Shown here in pieces: positions 8,875 to 18,216 of a stretch of DNA of 64,000 bases (position 1 is the first letter of the stretch; the number at the start of each line of letters is the position of its first letter). The DNA comes from Cyanobium sp. NIES-981 (lineage in GTDB: Bacteria; Cyanobacteriota; Cyanobacteriia; PCC-6307; Cyanobiaceae), in the NCBI RefSeq assembly GCF_900088535.1, contig NZ_LT578417.1:2914001-2978000 (forward strand). Reading direction: 5' to 3'. The notes below the pieces were generated by a model. That model made no database searches and was not told where the DNA came from. It worked only from the letters and a program-made list of their open reading frames with translations. A program made the translations under genes and the position numbers.

Positions 8875-9987
8875 ATGACCCATTCCCATGACAACGCCCC
8901 TGGGCCCCGGCAGGCCAAGCCGGCCCTGCTGATCACGGGCGGCACAGGGTTCATCGGCAGCCACACCGCCGTGGTGCTGCTGGAGTCTGGATACTCCCTG
9001 GTGCTTGTGGACAGCCTGATCAACAGCACCCGGGAGGTTGGCGCCAGGATCGCGCAGCTGGCGGATCTCGAACCCTGGGGCGACCACCTCTGGCGGCACG
9101 CCAGTGGCAGCCCCTGGCTGGCTCTTCTGCAGGGGGATGTGCGCTCGGCCCGTGACCTGGACAGGGCCTTCAGCCTGATGCCGAACAGAATCGCGGGCGT
9201 GATTCACCTTGCAGGGCTGAAATCAGTGGGTGAATCGTCAGACGAGCCCTTGAACTACTGGGACGCCAATGTAAGCGGCAGCATCACTCTCCTGCGAGCG
9301 ATGGAAAAGCATGACTGCAAGACACTTGTGTTCAGCAGTTCGGCAGCCGTGTATGGAGAGACCCAGGAGGTTCCCATCTCCGAATCTGCGCCGTTGCGCC
9401 CTACCAATCCCTATGCACGCACGAAAGCAGCCATCGAGCAGATCCTGCAGGATCTGGCGGCGAGCCGGAAGGGCTGGCGGATCAGCATTCTTCGCTATTT
9501 CAATCCCATCGGAGCCCATCCCAGCGGCATGATCGGCGAACATCCGCGGATGCCTCCCACCAACCTGTTCCCCGTGCTCTGCCAGGTGGCCAACGGCAGC
9601 AGGGAGCGGGTGGAGGTGTTCGGCGATGACTGGCCCACACCGGATGGATCCGGCGTGCGCGACTACCTGCATGTGCTGGATCTGGCCGATGGCCATGCCC
9701 TGGCGATCCGTGCCCTGCTGGAGGGGAACGCCCAGCTCACTCAACTGAATCTGGGCACAGGCAGGGGATGGTCCGTCCTGGACCTGATCGCCTGCCTGGA
9801 GAAGATCTCCGGCCGCGCGATCCCGGCCGTGATCGCACCCCGTCGCGCCGGGGATGTGGCCGTCTCCGTGGCCGACCCGTCCCGCGCCCAGGCGGTGCTG
9901 GGATGGAAGGCCCGCCGCGGTCTGGAGGAGATGTGCCGGGACGGCTGGGCCTGGTTCTCAAGCAGCCACGGCTGCAGCCACGACTGA
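8875..9987 (+). CDS. galE: UDP-glucose 4-epimerase (GalE-type)
   Basis: An extended short-chain dehydrogenase that interconverts UDP-glucose and UDP-galactose with bound NAD. The 370-aa protein has the NAD motif ITGGTGFIGSHT near residues 20-31, GVIHLAGLKSVGES, the catalytic FSSSAAVYG and NPYARTKAAIE (YxxxK), and the GalE block RYFNPIGAHPSG. ATG at 8875. It follows the coiled-coil glycosyltransferase and probably supplies its nucleotide sugar. UDP-GlcNAc activity cannot be excluded. Confidence 0.93.
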   Translation: MTHSHDNAPGPRQAKPALLITGGTGFIGSHTAVVLLESGYSLVLVDSLINSTREVGARIAQLADLEPWGDHLWRHASGSPWLALLQGDVRSARDLDRAFSLMPNRIAGVIHLAGLKSVGESSDEPLNYWDANVSGSITLLRAMEKHDCKTLVFSSSAAVYGETQEVPISESAPLRPTNPYARTKAAIEQILQDLAASRKGWRISILRYFNPIGAHPSGMIGEHPRMPPTNLFPVLCQVANGSRERVEVFGDDWPTPDGSGVRDYLHVLDLADGHALAIRALLEGNAQLTQLNLGTGRGWSVLDLIACLEKISGRAIPAVIAPRRAGDVAVSVADPSRAQAVLGWKARRGLEEMCRDGWAWFSSSHGCSHD

Positions 9988-10006
9988 GCTGAACGGCCCG
10001 GTCCGC

Positions 10007-11074
10007 TCAGGACCCCTCGGGCAGCTGCCAGCTGCGCAGCCGGGCGTCGAGGAAGGTCTTGGCACAGCTCGCCACCGGCACGGCCAGCAGCAGCCCCAGC
10101 AGCTCCCCCAGACCGAGCAGGCTGCCGAGCCTGGCCCCCACCGGCAGGCAGATCAGCAGCCAGGCGGGCTGGAGCCCCACGATGCTGCCCATCAGGCGCG
10201 GCTGGATGACCTGATCCACCAGCTGGCCCACCACGATGGCCGCCACCAGCACCTCCACACCGGTGCGCGGGTCGTTGAGGGCCACCAGTCCGCTCACCAG
10301 CACGATCGTGAGGGCGCTGGCATAGGGAACCAGGGTGGTGAAGCCGATCGCCACGGCGAACAGCACCCCGTAGGGGATGGCCAGCAGGGTGAAGACCACG
10401 ATCTGGAGGCTGCTCAGGATCATGGCCAGCACCACCTGGCCGGCGAAGTAGCCCCGGAAGGTGCGGCTGAGGGTGTCCACCACCAGGGAGCGGAGGTCCG
10501 CAGGCAGCCACTGGGCCAGGCCTGCGCTGATCCGCTCACCGCCCAGCAGCAGGAACACCGCCAGCACCAGCACGATCACCGTGTTCACGGTGAGACCCAC
10601 GGTGGCCCCGAGCAGGCCCAGCAGCTGCTGGCTGAGCTGGGTGGCCAGCTTGCTGAGGCGGCTGAGCAGATCGCTGCTGAGGTTGCCGAAATCGGTGGGG
10701 AGGCCCTGCTCCTCCGCCCAGGCCTCCAGGGCATCGAGCCACACCTCCCCCTGGGCCAGCCAGCCCGGCAGGGCCGCCACCAGCTCCGCCAGCTGGTCGA
10801 TCAGGCGAGGCACCAGCCAGATCACGGCGAGGGCCAGCAGCCCGAGGGCCACCCCCAGCACCAGCACCATCGCCAGGGGCCGGGGCAGGCCCCGCTGCCG
10901 CAGCCAGCGGCTGGGGATGTCGAGCAGAAAGGCGATCAGGGCCGCGGCCGTGAACAGGGCGGGGAAGGGCGCCAGCGGCAGCAGCAGCTGCCGCAGCACC
11001 CAGAGGTTGAGCACCAGCAGGGGCAGGGCCAGGCCGGCCTTCAACATCGGGGGCAGCACCAGGCGCTCGAGCAT
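10007..11074 (-). CDS. AI-2E family transporter (PerM/YhhT type)
   Basis: A 355-aa integral membrane protein with about eight hydrophobic segments, a paired N-terminal helix region (LALPLLVLNLWVLRQLL), a periplasmic-type central section rich in Leu and Gln, and the family block IPYGVLFAVAIGFTTLVPY followed by GQLVDQVIQPRLMGSIVG. The name comes from the family's proposed role in autoinducer-2 export; related members move Na+/H+ or other small solutes, so the substrate is open. It is convergent with galE. Confidence 0.87.
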   Translation of the reverse strand: MLERLVLPPMLKAGLALPLLVLNLWVLRQLLLPLAPFPALFTAAALIAFLLDIPSRWLRQRGLPRPLAMVLVLGVALGLLALAVIWLVPRLIDQLAELVAALPGWLAQGEVWLDALEAWAEEQGLPTDFGNLSSDLLSRLSKLATQLSQQLLGLLGATVGLTVNTVIVLVLAVFLLLGGERISAGLAQWLPADLRSLVVDTLSRTFRGYFAGQVVLAMILSSLQIVVFTLLAIPYGVLFAVAIGFTTLVPYASALTIVLVSGLVALNDPRTGVEVLVAAIVVGQLVDQVIQPRLMGSIVGLQPAWLLICLPVGARLGSLLGLGELLGLLLAVPVASCAKTFLDARLRSWQLPEGS

Positions 11075-11103
11075 CGCGGGGCAGGCGGGGGATCGGGAAC
11101 GCG

Positions 11104-11682
11104 TCAGCCCATCTGGGCCAGGTAGGCGGCGCTGCCCAGCTCCACCAGGCGCTCATCCTTGGCCCGCACCTGGCCGTGCAGCTCGGCGCGGTAGGCGGCC
11201 ACCGCTTCGGCCAGGGCGGCATCGGCCGTGGCCAGGATCTGCACCGCCAGCAGGCCGGCGTTGGTGCCGTTGCCGATCGCCACCGTGGCCACCGGAATGC
11301 CCGCCGGCATCTGCACGATCGAATGGAGCGAGTCCACCCCCGAGAGGGCCCGGCTCTGCACCGGCACACCGATCACCGGCAGGGTGGTGAGGGCCGCGAC
11401 CATGCCGGGCAGATGGGCCGCGCCGCCCGCACCGGCGATGATCACCCGGAGGCCCCGGCCCGCGGCCTGCTGAGCGAAGGCCACCATCTCCAGCGGGGTG
11501 CGGTGGGCCGAAAGCACCCGCACCTCGACCGCCACGCCGAAACGCTCCAGCACCGCCACCGCCGGCTGCATGGTGGGGAGGTCGGAATCGCTGCCCATCA
11601 CCACCGCCACCGTCGCCCGGGCGGGTGCCGGGACAGGGCCCGATCCAGCGGCGGGGGGTTCGGCGGCGGGACTGAGGCTCAA
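11104..11682 (-). CDS. purE: N5-carboxyaminoimidazole ribonucleotide mutase
   Basis: Catalyses the rearrangement of N5-CAIR to CAIR in purine synthesis. Family landmarks are [13 protein letters not shown] near the start, SAHRTPLEM (catalytic His), [23 protein letters not shown] and [11 protein letters not shown]. The frame stays open far upstream as an antisense artefact over nagA and chlM. With nagA diverging at 11728, the plausible starts are TTG 11682 (192 aa, used here) or a GTG just before the MGSD motif. It is separated by about 30 nt from the upstream-transcribed AI-2E gene start. Confidence 0.92.
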   Translation of the reverse strand: MSLSPAAEPPAAGSGPVPAPARATVAVVMGSDSDLPTMQPAVAVLERFGVAVEVRVLSAHRTPLEMVAFAQQAAGRGLRVIIAGAGGAAHLPGMVAALTTLPVIGVPVQSRALSGVDSLHSIVQMPAGIPVATVAIGNGTNAGLLAVQILATADAALAEAVAAYRAELHGQVRAKDERLVELGSAAYLAQMG

Positions 11683-11727
11683 GAGGGCTGGGCGGAGGAT
11701 GGGGCTATTCTCTCGCGTGCCGCCGCG

Positions 11728-12882
11728 ATGCGCTGGATCCGCAATGTCCGCCTGCCCCGCGCCAGCCGCTGCCGCCACGGGGCCGGGCAACGCTGGCGGC
11801 TCGGAGTGAGCAGCGAGGGATGGATCGAGGCCGCCGCACCACTCGATCCCGGCAGCGCCATGGCCGGGGAGGACTGGCAGGGCGACTGGCTGAGCCCGGC
11901 CGGGGTGGACCTGCAGATCAACGGCGGCCTGGGGCTGGCCTTCCCCGAACTCAGCGCGGACGACCTGCCCCGCCTGCTGGAGCTGCTGGAGCTGCTCTGG
12001 CGGGATGGCGTCGAGGCGATCTGCCCCACCCTGGTGACCTGCGCCGTCGCCCCCCTGCGCCAGGCCCTGGCGGTGCTGGAGGAGGCGCGCCTGCAGCACC
12101 GTCCCGGCCGCTGCCAGCTGCTGGGTGCCCATCTGGAGGGCCCCTTCCTGGCACCGCAGCGCCGGGGCGCCCACCCCGAGCAGCACCTGGCCGCCCCCAG
12201 CCTCGATGCGCTGCGGGCCCGCATCGGCGGCTTCGAGCACCAGATCGATCTGGTCACCCTGGCCCCCGAACTGCCGGGGGCCGACACCCTGATCGCCGCC
12301 TTGCGCGATGCCGGGGTGGTGGTGAGCCTCGGCCACAGCAACGCCGATGCGCAGCAGGCCGCCACTGCTTTCGCGGCCGGGGTGGGGATGGTCACGCACA
12401 CGTTCAACGCCATGCCCGGCCTGCAGCACCGCGCCCCGGGACCGGTCGCCGCCGCCGTGCTCGATGGCGGCGTGGCCCTCGGCCTGATCGCCGACGGGGT
12501 GCACGTGGCGCCGTCGATGGCGCTGCTGCTGCAGCGGCTGGCTCCGGAGCAGGTGGTGCTGGTGAGCGATGCCCTGGCCCCCTACGGCCTGGGGGAGGGC
12601 CGCCACCGCTGGGACGAGCGGCTGCTGCTGGTGGTGGACGGCAGCTGCCGCCTCGAGGACGGCACCCTGGCCGGGGTGACCCTGCCGCTGCTGGAGGGGG
12701 TGCGGCGGCTGGCGGGCTGGGGGGCGGCGCCGGAGCAGGCGATCGCCGCCGCCACCATCACGCCGAGGCGGGTGCTGGGCGACGACCGGGACACCGCCGC
12801 GATGCTGGTGGGCACACCCCTGAACGAAACCCTGCGCTGGCGCCAGGGGAGCGATGGCCTCCGGTGGCAGCGGGCCAGCTGA
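11728..12882 (+). CDS. nagA: N-acetylglucosamine-6-phosphate deacetylase
   Basis: Metal-dependent amidohydrolase (384 aa) that removes the acetyl group of GlcNAc-6-P in amino-sugar recycling. Visible landmarks are the N-terminal [10 protein letters not shown], the HLEGPFL metal/active-site block, [22 protein letters not shown] and the late [10 protein letters not shown]. The start ATG at 11728 lies 46 nt from the divergent purE TTG, so both promoters must be very compact or overlap coding sequence. Confidence 0.9.
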   Translation: MRWIRNVRLPRASRCRHGAGQRWRLGVSSEGWIEAAAPLDPGSAMAGEDWQGDWLSPAGVDLQINGGLGLAFPELSADDLPRLLELLELLWRDGVEAICPTLVTCAVAPLRQALAVLEEARLQHRPGRCQLLGAHLEGPFLAPQRRGAHPEQHLAAPSLDALRARIGGFEHQIDLVTLAPELPGADTLIAALRDAGVVVSLGHSNADAQQAATAFAAGVGMVTHTFNAMPGLQHRAPGPVAAAVLDGGVALGLIADGVHVAPSMALLLQRLAPEQVVLVSDALAPYGLGEGRHRWDERLLLVVDGSCRLEDGTLAGVTLPLLEGVRRLAGWGAAPEQAIAAATITPRRVLGDDRDTAAMLVGTPLNETLRWRQGSDGLRWQRAS

Positions 12883-12972
12883 CGCCCTGCTCCGGCAGTC
12901 AGCGGCTGCGGCGCCGCCTGGCGGGCGCTCCTTAGGATCCGCCCCACTCCCCGGTCCGCCGCCCCTCTTCCC

Positions 12973-13713
12973 ATGCCCAGCACCACGGCCGCAGGTCACA
13001 GCAGCCAGAAGGCTGTCGAGAAACAAGCCGAGAAGCAGGAGGTGAAGGGCTACTTCGAAACCACCGGCTTCGAGCGCTGGAACCGCATCTACAGCGAGAG
13101 CGAGGATGTGAACAAGGTGCAGCGCAACATCCGCCTGGGTCACCAGAAAACGGTGGACAACGTGCTGGCCTGGCTGCAGGAGCAGGGGGATCTGGCCAGC
13201 CGCAGCTTCTGTGATGCCGGCTGCGGCGTGGGCAGCCTCAGCCTGCCCCTGGCCCGGCTGGGTGCCGGCAGCATCGCCGCCAGTGATCTCTCCGAGGCCA
13301 TGGTGGCCGAAGCCTCGCGGCGGGCCGGTGAGGCCGGCATCGCCCCCGGCCAGCTCAGCTTCCAGGCCTCCGACCTGGAGAGCCTCAGCGGCCGCTACGA
13401 CACGGTGATCTGCCTGGATGTGTTCATCCACTACCCCCAGGCCGCGGCCGAGGAAATGGTGCGCCATCTGGCCGCCATGGCCGAGAAGCACCTGATCGTG
13501 AGCTTTGCCCCCTACACCCCCCTGCTGGCGCTGTTGAAGGGGATCGGCCAGCTGTTCCCCGGCCCCAGCAAGACCACCCGCGCCTACACCCTCCGGGAGG
13601 AGGGGATCGTGAGGGCCGCGGCCGAGGCGGGATTCTCACCCGTGCGCCGCAACCTCAACCAGGCCCCGTTCTACTTCTCACGGCTGATCGCCTTCGAGAG
13701 GACCGCCTGCTGA
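12973..13713 (+). CDS. chlM: Magnesium protoporphyrin IX methyltransferase
   Basis: Transfers methyl from S-adenosylmethionine to the C13 propionate of Mg-protoporphyrin IX, the step after Mg-chelatase in chlorophyll synthesis. The 246-aa protein has family blocks [17 protein letters not shown] (about residues 24-40), the SAM loop [15 protein letters not shown] (about 80-94) and LDVFIHYPQ, and it ends in [10 protein letters not shown], shared by ChlM proteins. It shows the organism is oxygenic or chlorophyll-making. The 3' end overlaps the convergent gghA gene by 43 nt. Confidence 0.95.
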   Translation: MPSTTAAGHSSQKAVEKQAEKQEVKGYFETTGFERWNRIYSESEDVNKVQRNIRLGHQKTVDNVLAWLQEQGDLASRSFCDAGCGVGSLSLPLARLGAGSIAASDLSEAMVAEASRRAGEAGIAPGQLSFQASDLESLSGRYDTVICLDVFIHYPQAAAEEMVRHLAAMAEKHLIVSFAPYTPLLALLKGIGQLFPGPSKTTRAYTLREEGIVRAAAEAGFSPVRRNLNQAPFYFSRLIAFERTAC

Positions 13714-16295
13714 GGTTCCAGCAGCAGGGCCTGGCTGTCCTCCAGGAGGATCGGCTCGCCGGCCAGCTGGGCTGCCGAGATCTCCAGCCCCGGGGACGCC
13801 AGCAGCAGCGACCAGCCACCACCGTGCTCCGGGGAAAGCTCCCGGGAGAGCTCCGGAAAGAGCTCCGGCAGGCGCACGGCCATCGCTTCTCCGCCCATGT
13901 GCGCGACCAGGGCCACCGCCACAGCCACCGCCGATGACTGGCCGGGGGCCTGCCCGGGGAGCTGCTGCGGGGCCCGCCGGATCCCGTAGAAGATCGTGGT
14001 GCTGGGGGTGGTGAGCAGGTCCAGCCGGTCGTCGCTGGCCGCGAGGTTGTCGCGCAGCCAGGGGCGGGAGCGGCGGAACTGCCGCAGGGCGAGGTTGTAG
14101 GCGGCCTGCTCCGGCTGCACCCGATCGGTGTGCCGCCAGATGTTGCAGGCGGCGTGCATGTCCTCCATGAAGCTGCGGGCGAAGGCCTTCAACCAGGCCA
14201 CATCCACCGCGGGGAGATCGCCGTCGGCATCGGCAGGCGCCGCGCTGCGGCAGGCCAGGGCCATGCGCTCGAGGTCGTGGTCGGTGGCGGCGATCGCCTC
14301 GGCGAGGGCCGTCAGGAAGCGGCGGAGGGGCTCGAGCTCGGTGAAGCCCAGCTGCTTGAGGGCGGGGAAGAGGTCGGGGTCGCGGTACTGCTCGGGGCTG
14401 AGCTGCCAGTCGAGGAATCCCGGCGCCTCCTCCGCCACCACCTTCACGCCGAAGCGGTCGTCGGTGTTGCGGAAGAAGCCCCAGGGGGCCCGCATCAGGC
14501 AATGGATGAAGTCCATCGGTAGGCCCGGGCCGAAGCCATAGGTGAGGGCCCCGATGGCCGGGTTGTCGTAGGCATTGGCTAGCACCTCCGGCAGGGTGCT
14601 GCCCAGGTGTGGATTGATCGGCTCGGTGGCCGCCACCTGGGTGCCGCGGCGCAGGGTGTCGTGGTTGCCGCAGCCGGTGATCCAGCGGGAACCGAACTGC
14701 ATCTTCTCGCACACCCGCCGCCACTTGCGAGCCCAGAAGCCATGCAGCGCCGGGGTGTTGTGGGCAAAGATCAGGGGTCCCCACTGGTAGGACTCCGGCC
14801 GCAGCTCCACCAGGTCGCGGTAGGTGGAGATCTCCTCCCAGCCCTCGGCCGGCCAGGGACGGCCATCCTCGTAGATCACGAACGGGCGCCAGCGGGCAGG
14901 ACCGATCTCCTGCACCAGATCGCCCATGGCCATCAGGTAGGGATCGTCGTACTCCACCCGTTCGGTGAGGGGGTTGAAGTACTTGAAGTCCTGGCCGCCG
15001 TCGATGCGGATGCCGTCGGCGCCGGTGTTCACCTTGCGGCGCTGCATCTCCAGCAGGATCGCCCGCACCACCGGGTTCTGGTGGTTCACATCCTGGCCGT
15101 ACATGTTCGGCCCCTTGAGGTAGCGGCCGTTGAGCAGATCGATCGCCTGGTTGTCGGCGTGGCCGTACACCAGGTCGTAGATCAGGCGGATCGGACCGGT
15201 GGGGAAGCTGTGCAGCTCGGCCACGAAGTCCACCAGCTCGTCGGGGCGCAGGCTCTCCAGCAGGGCGGGGTTGGTGGCGGCACTGCCGAAGATCACCACG
15301 TCGTACCCCCAGTTCTGCAGGTCGGGTCGCCGCAGCCGCACCCGCACATCGCCCGTCTCGATCACGATCCCCTCGGTTTCGGGATCGAGCACACCCTCAT
15401 CGTCGGGGCGCAGGCTGAAGAAATCCTGGTCGCTGGCCTGGCCGCCGCGCATTTCCACGGTGGGTTCGGTGGGCAGGAGCTGCACGGCGTCGTAGCCCAG
15501 CAGGTTGGTTTCCACCGGCGTGAGGCTCTCGCCGCTGCGCAGCTTGCCGGCCAGGGTGCGGAACAACTGGGTGAGGCCGGAGAGATAGCCGTTGGGGGAG
15601 GCGGTGCGCACGTGCAGCTGCAGGATGTTGCAGGGGGCCGGCACCGTGAAGGGGGCCGGTGCCTGCCCTTCCGCCTCCGGAACCTGGGCGGCGGCCATGG
15701 CCTCGTAGTAAGGCAGATCGCCACGGCGGCGCTGCAGGGCCTCCAGGTCGTAGACCTCCGCCGGCGCGTAGACGCCGTAGGGGTAGGAACTGGCCAGCGG
15801 GTCGCCCACGATGTTCACCGCATTGGTGTCGGGGCTGAGGTAGCGCAGCCAGTAGAGCGACCCGATGCTGGAGGCGCCGCCGGCCCGCATGCCGCTCAGC
15901 ACGCCCCAGTGGTAGTCGCCCTGCTTCTCGAGCTGCACGTAGTCGCGGTGAAAGAGCACCGTCTGCTCCGGCCGGGCGGGATCAATCGCCTGGCGCGGCG
16001 TGAACACCTCCAGCAGGATGTTCCTCGGCTGGATCACATCGCCGGAGAGCTCAGGCGTCCAGAAGCCCACCTCGGTGAGGCCGTCGGGCCGGGGATGGGC
16101 ACCGAGGCGGGTGGCCAGCTGGCGGGCCTTCTCCAGGGTGGTGGCCTCGCTGGATTCGATCGCCTCCGCCCAGGCGAGCAGCTCGGCGGTGGGCTCCGCC
16201 GCGAGCACGATCGGGGCCAGGGAAGCCATGGCCGCGAGGCTTTCGGACGACGAGCCCTGGGACAGAGAGCCTTGGGACAAGGAGCCTTGGGACAC
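13671..16295 (-). CDS. gghA: Glucosylglycerol hydrolase (GH13-like)
   Basis: A large alpha-amylase-fold hydrolase (up to 874 aa) matching cyanobacterial GghA, which breaks the compatible solute glucosylglycerol into glucose and glycerol. Catalytic regions visible: TGADGIRIDGGQD (nucleophile Asp), FVIYEDGRPW (acid Glu) and ITGCGNHDTLRRG (NHD). The GTG at 16295 would add three copies of a 15-nt SQGSL-type repeat; ATG 16229 (MASLAPIV) is a plausible true start. It implies salt acclimation by glucosylglycerol. The synthesis genes are not in the window. Confidence 0.85.
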   Translation of the reverse strand: MSQGSLSQGSLSQGSSSESLAAMASLAPIVLAAEPTAELLAWAEAIESSEATTLEKARQLATRLGAHPRPDGLTEVGFWTPELSGDVIQPRNILLEVFTPRQAIDPARPEQTVLFHRDYVQLEKQGDYHWGVLSGMRAGGASSIGSLYWLRYLSPDTNAVNIVGDPLASSYPYGVYAPAEVYDLEALQRRRGDLPYYEAMAAAQVPEAEGQAPAPFTVPAPCNILQLHVRTASPNGYLSGLTQLFRTLAGKLRSGESLTPVETNLLGYDAVQLLPTEPTVEMRGGQASDQDFFSLRPDDEGVLDPETEGIVIETGDVRVRLRRPDLQNWGYDVVIFGSAATNPALLESLRPDELVDFVAELHSFPTGPIRLIYDLVYGHADNQAIDLLNGRYLKGPNMYGQDVNHQNPVVRAILLEMQRRKVNTGADGIRIDGGQDFKYFNPLTERVEYDDPYLMAMGDLVQEIGPARWRPFVIYEDGRPWPAEGWEEISTYRDLVELRPESYQWGPLIFAHNTPALHGFWARKWRRVCEKMQFGSRWITGCGNHDTLRRGTQVAATEPINPHLGSTLPEVLANAYDNPAIGALTYGFGPGLPMDFIHCLMRAPWGFFRNTDDRFGVKVVAEEAPGFLDWQLSPEQYRDPDLFPALKQLGFTELEPLRRFLTALAEAIAATDHDLERMALACRSAAPADADGDLPAVDVAWLKAFARSFMEDMHAACNIWRHTDRVQPEQAAYNLALRQFRRSRPWLRDNLAASDDRLDLLTTPSTTIFYGIRRAPQQLPGQAPGQSSAVAVAVALVAHMGGEAMAVRLPELFPELSRELSPEHGGGWSLLLASPGLEISAAQLAGEPILLEDSQALLLEPQQAVLSKAISREK

Positions 16296-16323
16296 AGAGG
16301 CCTCAGGAACGACGGCAACAGGG

Positions 16324-16348
16324 CCGGGCGGGGTTCTGCCCCGCCCGG
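16324..16348 (-). terminator. Perfect G+C hairpin between two leftward genes
   Basis: A 10-bp perfect inverted repeat, CCGGGCGGGG (16324-16333) and CCCCGCCCGG (16339-16348), has a 5-nt loop. It lies just beyond the stop (16353) of the RluA-like gene and before gghA. It has the form of an intrinsic terminator stem; no strong T-run follows. Confidence 0.55.
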
Positions 16349-16352
16349 AAGC

Positions 16353-17381
16353 TCACGCTGACACGCCCGGCCTGTCGCCGTGGCTGCACAGCTCCGGCGG
16401 CGGCGGTGCCTCCAGGGCGAGCCGCTGGCCAGCACCCGGAGGCCAGGGCAGGCTGAGCCGGTGGGCGTGCAACCGGTAGCCGGGATCCCCCGGCAGCGCC
16501 GTGGGATCCACCGCCCCGCCCAGCCGGTAGAGCGGATCCCCCAGCAGCGGGGACCCGATGGCGGCCAGATGGATGCGGATCTGATGGGGCCGCCCGGTGC
16601 CGATCGCCGCCGTCACCAGGCAGCCGTGGGCCCGCCGCTCCAGCAGGGTGATCGTGGTGAGGGCCGGCAGGGGCTCGCGGCCGCCGGCCGCCCACACCTC
16701 TGCCAGCCGCCCATGGGGCCGGCGGCCGATCGGGGTGGTGATGCGGAGGCTCTGCCCGGGCGCCAGGGCGCCGGCCCCCTCCGCCGCCAACGGGCCGACC
16801 AGGGCCCGGTAGACCTTGCGGCAGGCCGCCGGCGCCTCCTCAGCGGCCGTGGAGGCGGCGCGGCAGGCCTCGGCCGTGCTGTCGCGCAGCAGGGCACTGA
16901 GCCAGGCCCGGCTGGCCGGGCGGCGGGCACACACCAGCAGCCCGGAGGTGAAGCGGCCCAGCCGGTGCACCGGGCGCGGCAGGCCGGCGCCGGCGTCGAG
17001 GCGGCCTGCCCGCACCTGCCTCTCCAGGAGCCGCAGCGCCGTGTGCTCCAGAAAGCCACCGGCGGGCAGCACCGGCAGACCGCTGGGCTTGGCCAGCACC
17101 AGCAGGTCGCCGTCATCGAACAGGGGGCCGGGCAGATCCGGCACGGCGGGCTCCCACCAGGGGGGCCGATGCCACATCAGCCGGTCGCCCGGCTGCAGCG
17201 GCCCATCGGCCCGGAGCCGCTGGCCGTTCCTGACGATCTCGCCGGCGGCGATCCGCTCCAGCCACACCGCCGCCGGGGAGTGGCGGTAGCGGGCGGCGTA
17301 GAAGGCGCTCACGCTGGAATGGGCCCTGCGGACCGTGTCGCCATAGGCGTGGCCGCCGTTGGGGGCGGCGTGCGGGCTCAC
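16353..17381 (-). CDS. RluA-family pseudouridine synthase-like, catalytic Asp replaced
   Basis: A 342-aa protein with the RluA fold signatures: an S4-like N-terminal region (GEIVRNGQRL, LQPGDRLMWHRP), LLVLAKPSGLPVLP, and the late GRPHQIRIHLAAIGSPLLGDPLY. The motif that carries the catalytic aspartate (HRLDRxTSG) reads HRLGRFTSG; the codon is GGC, not GAC. It may be an inactive RNA-binding paralog or a variant class. The GTG start overlaps the stop of the response regulator by 4 nt (GTGA), so they are translationally coupled. Confidence 0.8.
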   Translation of the reverse strand: MSPHAAPNGGHAYGDTVRRAHSSVSAFYAARYRHSPAAVWLERIAAGEIVRNGQRLRADGPLQPGDRLMWHRPPWWEPAVPDLPGPLFDDGDLLVLAKPSGLPVLPAGGFLEHTALRLLERQVRAGRLDAGAGLPRPVHRLGRFTSGLLVCARRPASRAWLSALLRDSTAEACRAASTAAEEAPAACRKVYRALVGPLAAEGAGALAPGQSLRITTPIGRRPHGRLAEVWAAGGREPLPALTTITLLERRAHGCLVTAAIGTGRPHQIRIHLAAIGSPLLGDPLYRLGGAVDPTALPGDPGYRLHAHRLSLPWPPGAGQRLALEAPPPPELCSHGDRPGVSA

Positions 17382-18196
17382 TCCACCAGGCCGTGCTCCA
17401 GGGCATAGCGCACCAGTTCGGTGCGGCTGGCGGTGCCGGTCTTGATGAAGAGGCGGCTCACGTACTTCTCCACGTTGCGGATCGAGGTTTCGAGGCGGCG
17501 GGCGATCTCCTTGTTCATCAGGCCTTCCGCCACCAGCTGCAGCACCGAGGCCTCGCGGGGGGTGAACACCAGGTCGCTGCTGCCGGCTGGCTTCTTGGCC
17601 TGGCCGCCGGTGGCGAGCAGCGAGCGGATCTCGGTGATCTGCTTCGCCATCTGGCCGATGTCGGCGTCGGCGAAGCGGGCGGCCTCGGCCAGCAGCCGCT
17701 CCTGGCGCCGCACGGCGTTGCGCACCCGGGCCACCAGCTCATCGGGATCGAAGGGCTTGGGGATGTAGTCGTCGCAGCCGGCCTGGAAGCCGGCGATGCG
17801 GTCGGCCGTCATGCCCTTGGCCGTGAGGAAGATCACGGGGGTGCCGCCGAGGCGCTCATCGGCCCGCAGCTTCCTGAGCAGCCCGTAGCCGTCACAGCGT
17901 GGCATCATCACGTCCGAGATCACCACGTCCGGGAGCAGCTCCTGGGCCTTCTCCCAGCCGTCCTCGCCATCGACGGCGGTGCTCACGGCGAAGCCCTCAT
18001 CCTCCAGGTAGGCCTTCACGGCCGTGCGCAGGCCGGGCTCGTCGTCCACCAGCAGCAGACGCACCGGGGCCGGGGGGCCGGGCGGGGTGGAGGTCTGGGA
18101 GGCGGACTCCAGGGCGTGATCCGTGGCCTGGTCGCCGGAATCGGGAGCGCCGCTGGCGGGGTGGCTGGCGGTGCCGCCGGGTTGATCGGGTGTCAT
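17378..18196 (-). CDS. LuxR-type response regulator (Ycf29-like)
   Basis: A 272-aa two-component regulator. After a Pro/Ser/Thr-rich N-terminus comes a receiver domain (LLLVDDEPGLR, phosphoacceptor in VVISDVMMPRCDGYG, FLTAKG, KPF), then a linker and a LuxR/NarL helix-turn-helix (FTPREASVLQLVAEGLMNKEIARRL, IRNVEKYVSRLFIKTG). The arrangement matches the Ycf29/NarL-type regulators conserved in cyanobacteria and some algal plastids. ATG 18196 is preferred to the longer frame. No histidine kinase is adjacent, so its input is unknown. Confidence 0.88.
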   Translation of the reverse strand: MTPDQPGGTASHPASGAPDSGDQATDHALESASQTSTPPGPPAPVRLLLVDDEPGLRTAVKAYLEDEGFAVSTAVDGEDGWEKAQELLPDVVISDVMMPRCDGYGLLRKLRADERLGGTPVIFLTAKGMTADRIAGFQAGCDDYIPKPFDPDELVARVRNAVRRQERLLAEAARFADADIGQMAKQITEIRSLLATGGQAKKPAGSSDLVFTPREASVLQLVAEGLMNKEIARRLETSIRNVEKYVSRLFIKTGTASRTELVRYALEHGLVE

Positions 18197-18216
18197 GGCC
18201 ACCAGTCTGCAGAGCC

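Noticed and set aside
11104-13491. A 795-codon leftward frame covering purE
   Set aside because: Only the last 192 codons match PurE. The rest is antisense to nagA and chlM, which have clear family motifs.
14607-16361. A 584-codon rightward frame
   Set aside because: Antisense to gghA, whose catalytic motifs are intact; the frame is His/Gln/Val-rich with no domain.
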